Source: Nonomuraea solani (GTDB lineage: Bacteria > Actinomycetota > Actinomycetes > Streptosporangiales > Streptosporangiaceae). Taken from it: a stretch of 64,000 nucleotides of DNA. The position numbers were made by a program, and so were the translations under genes. The notes under the pieces are model-generated. The model saw only the letters and a program-made list of their open reading frames with translations. It was not told the DNA's origin and made no database searches. Positions 61,982 through 64,000 of this stretch are shown piece by piece; position 1 is the first letter of the stretch; each line of letters begins with the position of its first letter. The stretch spans positions 49,362 through 113,361 of the forward strand of contig NZ_FNVT01000031.1 in assembly GCF_900108335.1 (NCBI RefSeq), given 5' to 3'.

Positions 61982-62647
61982 TCACGGGTGATGAGTCACG
62001 GGGGCCTGCCAGAGTCCGACGATCGCGTCGATCAGGCTGGTGGCGAGGTCATCCCAGCTCGGATGGAGGGTAGGGGTGCCCTCGGCGAGGGCGCGTTCCC
62101 GCTCGACGCACATCTGGGCGATCAGGTGACGGGCCATGACCGAGCGTTCGTCGCGCACGGTGGGCGGTAAGCCGGGCAGGCATTGGTTCAGGCCGGCCAC
62201 GAACATCCGCAGCGAGGCGGAGGTCAGCGCCTCTTCCATCATGATCTGGTGGAGGGCGGGGTCGCTGGTCACTTGGACGCAGAATCGGGCGTACCAGGTG
62301 GGGCTGCCCAGGGCGGCCAGCCGCCCCGTGAACGGGCGCACCAGACAGGCCACCCAGTCGCGGACGTCCGTGGAGCCGGCGGCGTCGGCGACCATCCACA
62401 CCCGCAGCTCCTCCATCTCCTCGGCGTGTTTACGCGCGATCGCGCGCACCAGGTCGGCCTTGGTGCCGAAGTGGTAGCCCACCGCGGCGCTGTTGCCCTG
62501 CCCGGCCGCCTCGCTGATCTGGCGATTGGACACCGCGTGAATCCCCCGCTCGGCGAAGAGGCGCTCCGCCGTGGTCAGGATCACGTCCCGCGTCGTGCTT
62601 CCCCGTTCCTGTCGCATCGTCTTGCCCACGATCGTTACCACCCCCAT
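61982..62647 (-). CDS. TetR-family transcriptional regulator
   Basis: A 221-residue regulator with HTH TTAERLFAERGIHAVSNRQI and SEAAGQGNSAAVGYHFGTKA. The effector part is like TetR_C_33-type regulators of actinobacteria (LVRPFTGRLAALGSPTWYAR, ERALAEGTPTLHPSWDDLAT). ATG 62647 with ATG 62614 as alternative. It is divergent from the SDR gene with two palindromes between, and upstream of P450. A close paralogue starts leaving the window at 64000. Confidence 0.9.
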   Translation of the reverse strand: MGVVTIVGKTMRQERGSTTRDVILTTAERLFAERGIHAVSNRQISEAAGQGNSAAVGYHFGTKADLVRAIARKHAEEMEELRVWMVADAAGSTDVRDWVACLVRPFTGRLAALGSPTWYARFCVQVTSDPALHQIMMEEALTSASLRMFVAGLNQCLPGLPPTVRDERSVMARHLIAQMCVERERALAEGTPTLHPSWDDLATSLIDAIVGLWQAPVTHHP

Positions 62648-62668
62648 CAGGCCAGGTCACCCAAAGTG

Positions 62669-62702
62669 AATCATATGATTTACATTAGTCAAGCATATGA
62701 TT
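62669..62702. promoter_or_regulatory. Tandem TetR operator palindromes
   Basis: AATCATATGATT at 62669-62680 is a perfect 12-bp palindrome; AAGCATATGATT at 62691-62702 repeats it with one change, 22 bp later (two helical turns). Both lie between the divergent TetR (62647) and SDR (62742) starts. Confidence 0.75.
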
Positions 62703-62741
62703 TAATCGAGTTCAAGGCGCCCGCTACCGAACGGAGGGTTT

Positions 62742-63554
62742 GTGAGCAAGATTTGGTTCATTACCGGCTCGTCGCGTGGTCTCGGCCGCGCGTTCGCCTG
62801 TGCGGCCCTGTCGCGCGGCGACCGGGTCGCAGCAACGGCCCGAGACCTCCATGGCGTGGAGGACCTGGTCGCCACGTACGGCGAGGCGATCCTCCCGCTG
62901 ACCCTGGACGTCAGGGACCGAGCAGCGGTGGACGACGGCGTGCAGCGCACCCATGACCACTTCGGGCAGTTGGACGTCGTGGTCAACAACGCCGGCTACA
63001 TCGTGCACGGCGCCGTCGAAGAGCTGAACGAGCAGGACCTGCGCGATCAGCTGGAAACCAACCTCTTCGGGCCGCTATGGGTGGCCCGGGCGGCGCTGCC
63101 CCACCTACGCAGGCAAGGCGGCGGGCGCATCATCCAGATCTCCAGCCTCGCCGGGGTCGCCGCCTACCCGACCCTGGGCGCCTACCATGCCTCCAAGTGG
63201 GCGATGGAAGGGCTTTCGGAGTCTCTGGCCGGGGAGGCCGCCCAGTTCGGCATCAAGGTCACCATCGTCGAGCCCGGCTCGTACGGCACCGACCTCGGCG
63301 CCGGGGCGGTCCGGTCGGCTCCCCTGCCGATGTACGACCATCTGCGCGAGGCGCTCCTGACCGAAGCCCCCGCGCGCGAACCAGGCGACCCGGCCGCCGC
63401 CGCGCGGGCTCTGCTGCGGATCGCCGACGCGGACGACCCACCGCTTCGAGTCATCTTCGGCGCGCACCCGTATCAGGCCGCACGACAGCTCTATGCCGAG
63501 CGGCTCGACACCTGGGCCGAGTGGGCCGAGTTGTCCACTCAAGCCCAAGGCTGA
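62742..63554 (+). CDS. Short-chain dehydrogenase/reductase
   Basis: A 270-residue classical SDR: WFITGSSRGLGRAFACAAL, VVNNAGYIVHG, IQISSLAGVAAYPTLGAYHA with Ser and the YxxxK Tyr (YHASKWAMEG). GTG 62742 follows GGAGGG. It is divergent from TetR and probably repressed by it. Substrate unknown; the P450 neighbour suggests paired oxidation steps. Confidence 0.92.
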   Translation: MSKIWFITGSSRGLGRAFACAALSRGDRVAATARDLHGVEDLVATYGEAILPLTLDVRDRAAVDDGVQRTHDHFGQLDVVVNNAGYIVHGAVEELNEQDLRDQLETNLFGPLWVARAALPHLRRQGGGRIIQISSLAGVAAYPTLGAYHASKWAMEGLSESLAGEAAQFGIKVTIVEPGSYGTDLGAGAVRSAPLPMYDHLREALLTEAPAREPGDPAAAARALLRIADADDPPLRVIFGAHPYQAARQLYAERLDTWAEWAELSTQAQG

Positions 63555-63625
63555 GGATCGCGCGATGGCCCGCCCCTCATTGGATCAGGCCCCGGCGACC
63601 CTGCCCGTGCGAACCGTCCGGGCCG

Positions 63626-64000
63626 TCATGAGCGAGGTGTCACCGGCGCCTGCAGCAGTCCGACGATCGCGTCGATCAGACTTGAGGCCAGGTCGTCCCA
63701 GCTCGGGTGGAGGGTGGGCGTGCCCTCGGCGAGGGCGCGCTCCCGCTCGACGCACATGTGCACGATCACGTGCCGCGCCATGGCCCAGCGGGCCTCGCGT
63801 ACGTCGGCGGGCAGGCCGGCCAGGCACCGGTTCACGCCGTCCACCAGCAGCCGCAGTGACGGTGAGGGCAGTGATTCCTCGACCGTGATCCGGTAGAGCG
63901 CCGGGTCGGCCATCACCTGGGCGCGGAAGCGGGCGTACCAGGTGGGCGCGCCCAGGGCGTCCAGGTGCCGGGTGAACGGGCGCACCAGGCAGCCCACCCA
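63626..64000 (-). CDS. TetR-family regulator, partial paralogue of 61982-62647
   Basis: The last ~124 codons of a TetR protein whose 5' part lies beyond the right edge. It reads LVRPFTRHLDALGAPTWYAR, VEESLPSPSLRLLVDGVNRC, ERALAEGTPTLHPSWDDLAS, nearly identical in parts to the 61982 regulator, with strong DNA similarity as well. Gene duplication or module duplication is likely. Its HTH is not visible. Confidence 0.88.
   Translation of the reverse strand, partial: WVGCLVRPFTRHLDALGAPTWYARFRAQVMADPALYRITVEESLPSPSLRLLVDGVNRCLAGLPADVREARWAMARHVIVHMCVERERALAEGTPTLHPSWDDLASSLIDAIVGLLQAPVTPRS

Noticed and set aside
1..64000. tRNA, rRNA or CRISPR arrays
   Set aside because: No cloverleaf-like, rRNA-like or regularly spaced repeat stretch was noticed on reading both strands.

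Overview
The window is high-GC actinobacterial DNA with strong third-position G/C, frequent GTG and TTG starts, and mycothiol-type, LacI, WYL, HxlR and type II thioesterase families. It fits a Streptosporangiales-like organism such as Nonomuraea, Streptosporangium or Actinomadura; that placement is inference. I see no rRNA, tRNA or CRISPR array. Several loci carry frameshifts next to homopolymer runs, so each broken gene is either real decay or an assembly error.

Layout. (1) 1-2687, minus strand: the edge of a nonribosomal peptide cluster, with a condensation protein, a type II thioesterase and the first residues of an adenylating enzyme, all overlapping by 4 bp. (2) 2700-16800: mostly single regulator/enzyme pairs (dienelactone hydrolase/AraC, cysteine-dioxygenase-like/LysR, M14 peptidase/TetR) among many gene scraps (DUF6461-like, PPOX-like, glyoxalase, integrase, Tn3 transposase, resolvases). 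Several scraps keep both conserved ends of a gene but lack the middle. (3) 17055-18003: two small secreted proteins, the first frameshifted. (4) 18160-30477: a complete Tn3-family transposon with long terminal inverted repeats and a 5-bp target duplication, GGTCC. It sits inside a serine recombinase gene whose halves lie at 18045-18159 and 30478-30724. It carries a damaged tnpA, a partner ORF, a resolvase with a res-like site, and oxidoreductase/regulator cargo (two NmrA-like proteins, coniferyl-type aldehyde dehydrogenase, SDR, TetR, membrane protein, WYL regulator). (5) 31128-45450: MarR/glyoxalase/MFS, a pair of unknown genes, a ricin-type lectin, a DUF5937-type ArsR regulator, a secreted peptidase with a two-component system, TetR/CocE hydrolase, tautomerase, SDR and HxlR. 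(6) 45614-60556: a glycan-use locus with GH65-like, GH2, GH3, MFS, GH3 and GH1 genes on the minus strand, divergent from a LacI regulator and an SGNH hydrolase, then a formylglycine-generating enzyme facing a sulfatase of which only the first ~33 codons remain. Three copies of the palindrome GACACGTGTC lie in the two divergent promoter regions. (7) 60693-64000: cytochrome P450, TetR, SDR and a second partial TetR paralogue.

How the parts work together. The glycan locus reads as one LacI-controlled regulon for intracellular breakdown of a beta-linked, probably esterified and once-sulfated glycan: none of the hydrolases has a signal peptide and an MFS carrier sits in the operon. Many divergent regulator/enzyme pairs have a visible palindromic operator between them, suggesting local one-target regulation. 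The most unusual items are the nested Tn3 architecture, the FGE without its sulfatase, a zinc-peptidase homologue whose metal ligands are replaced, and the recurrent middle-deleted gene scraps.
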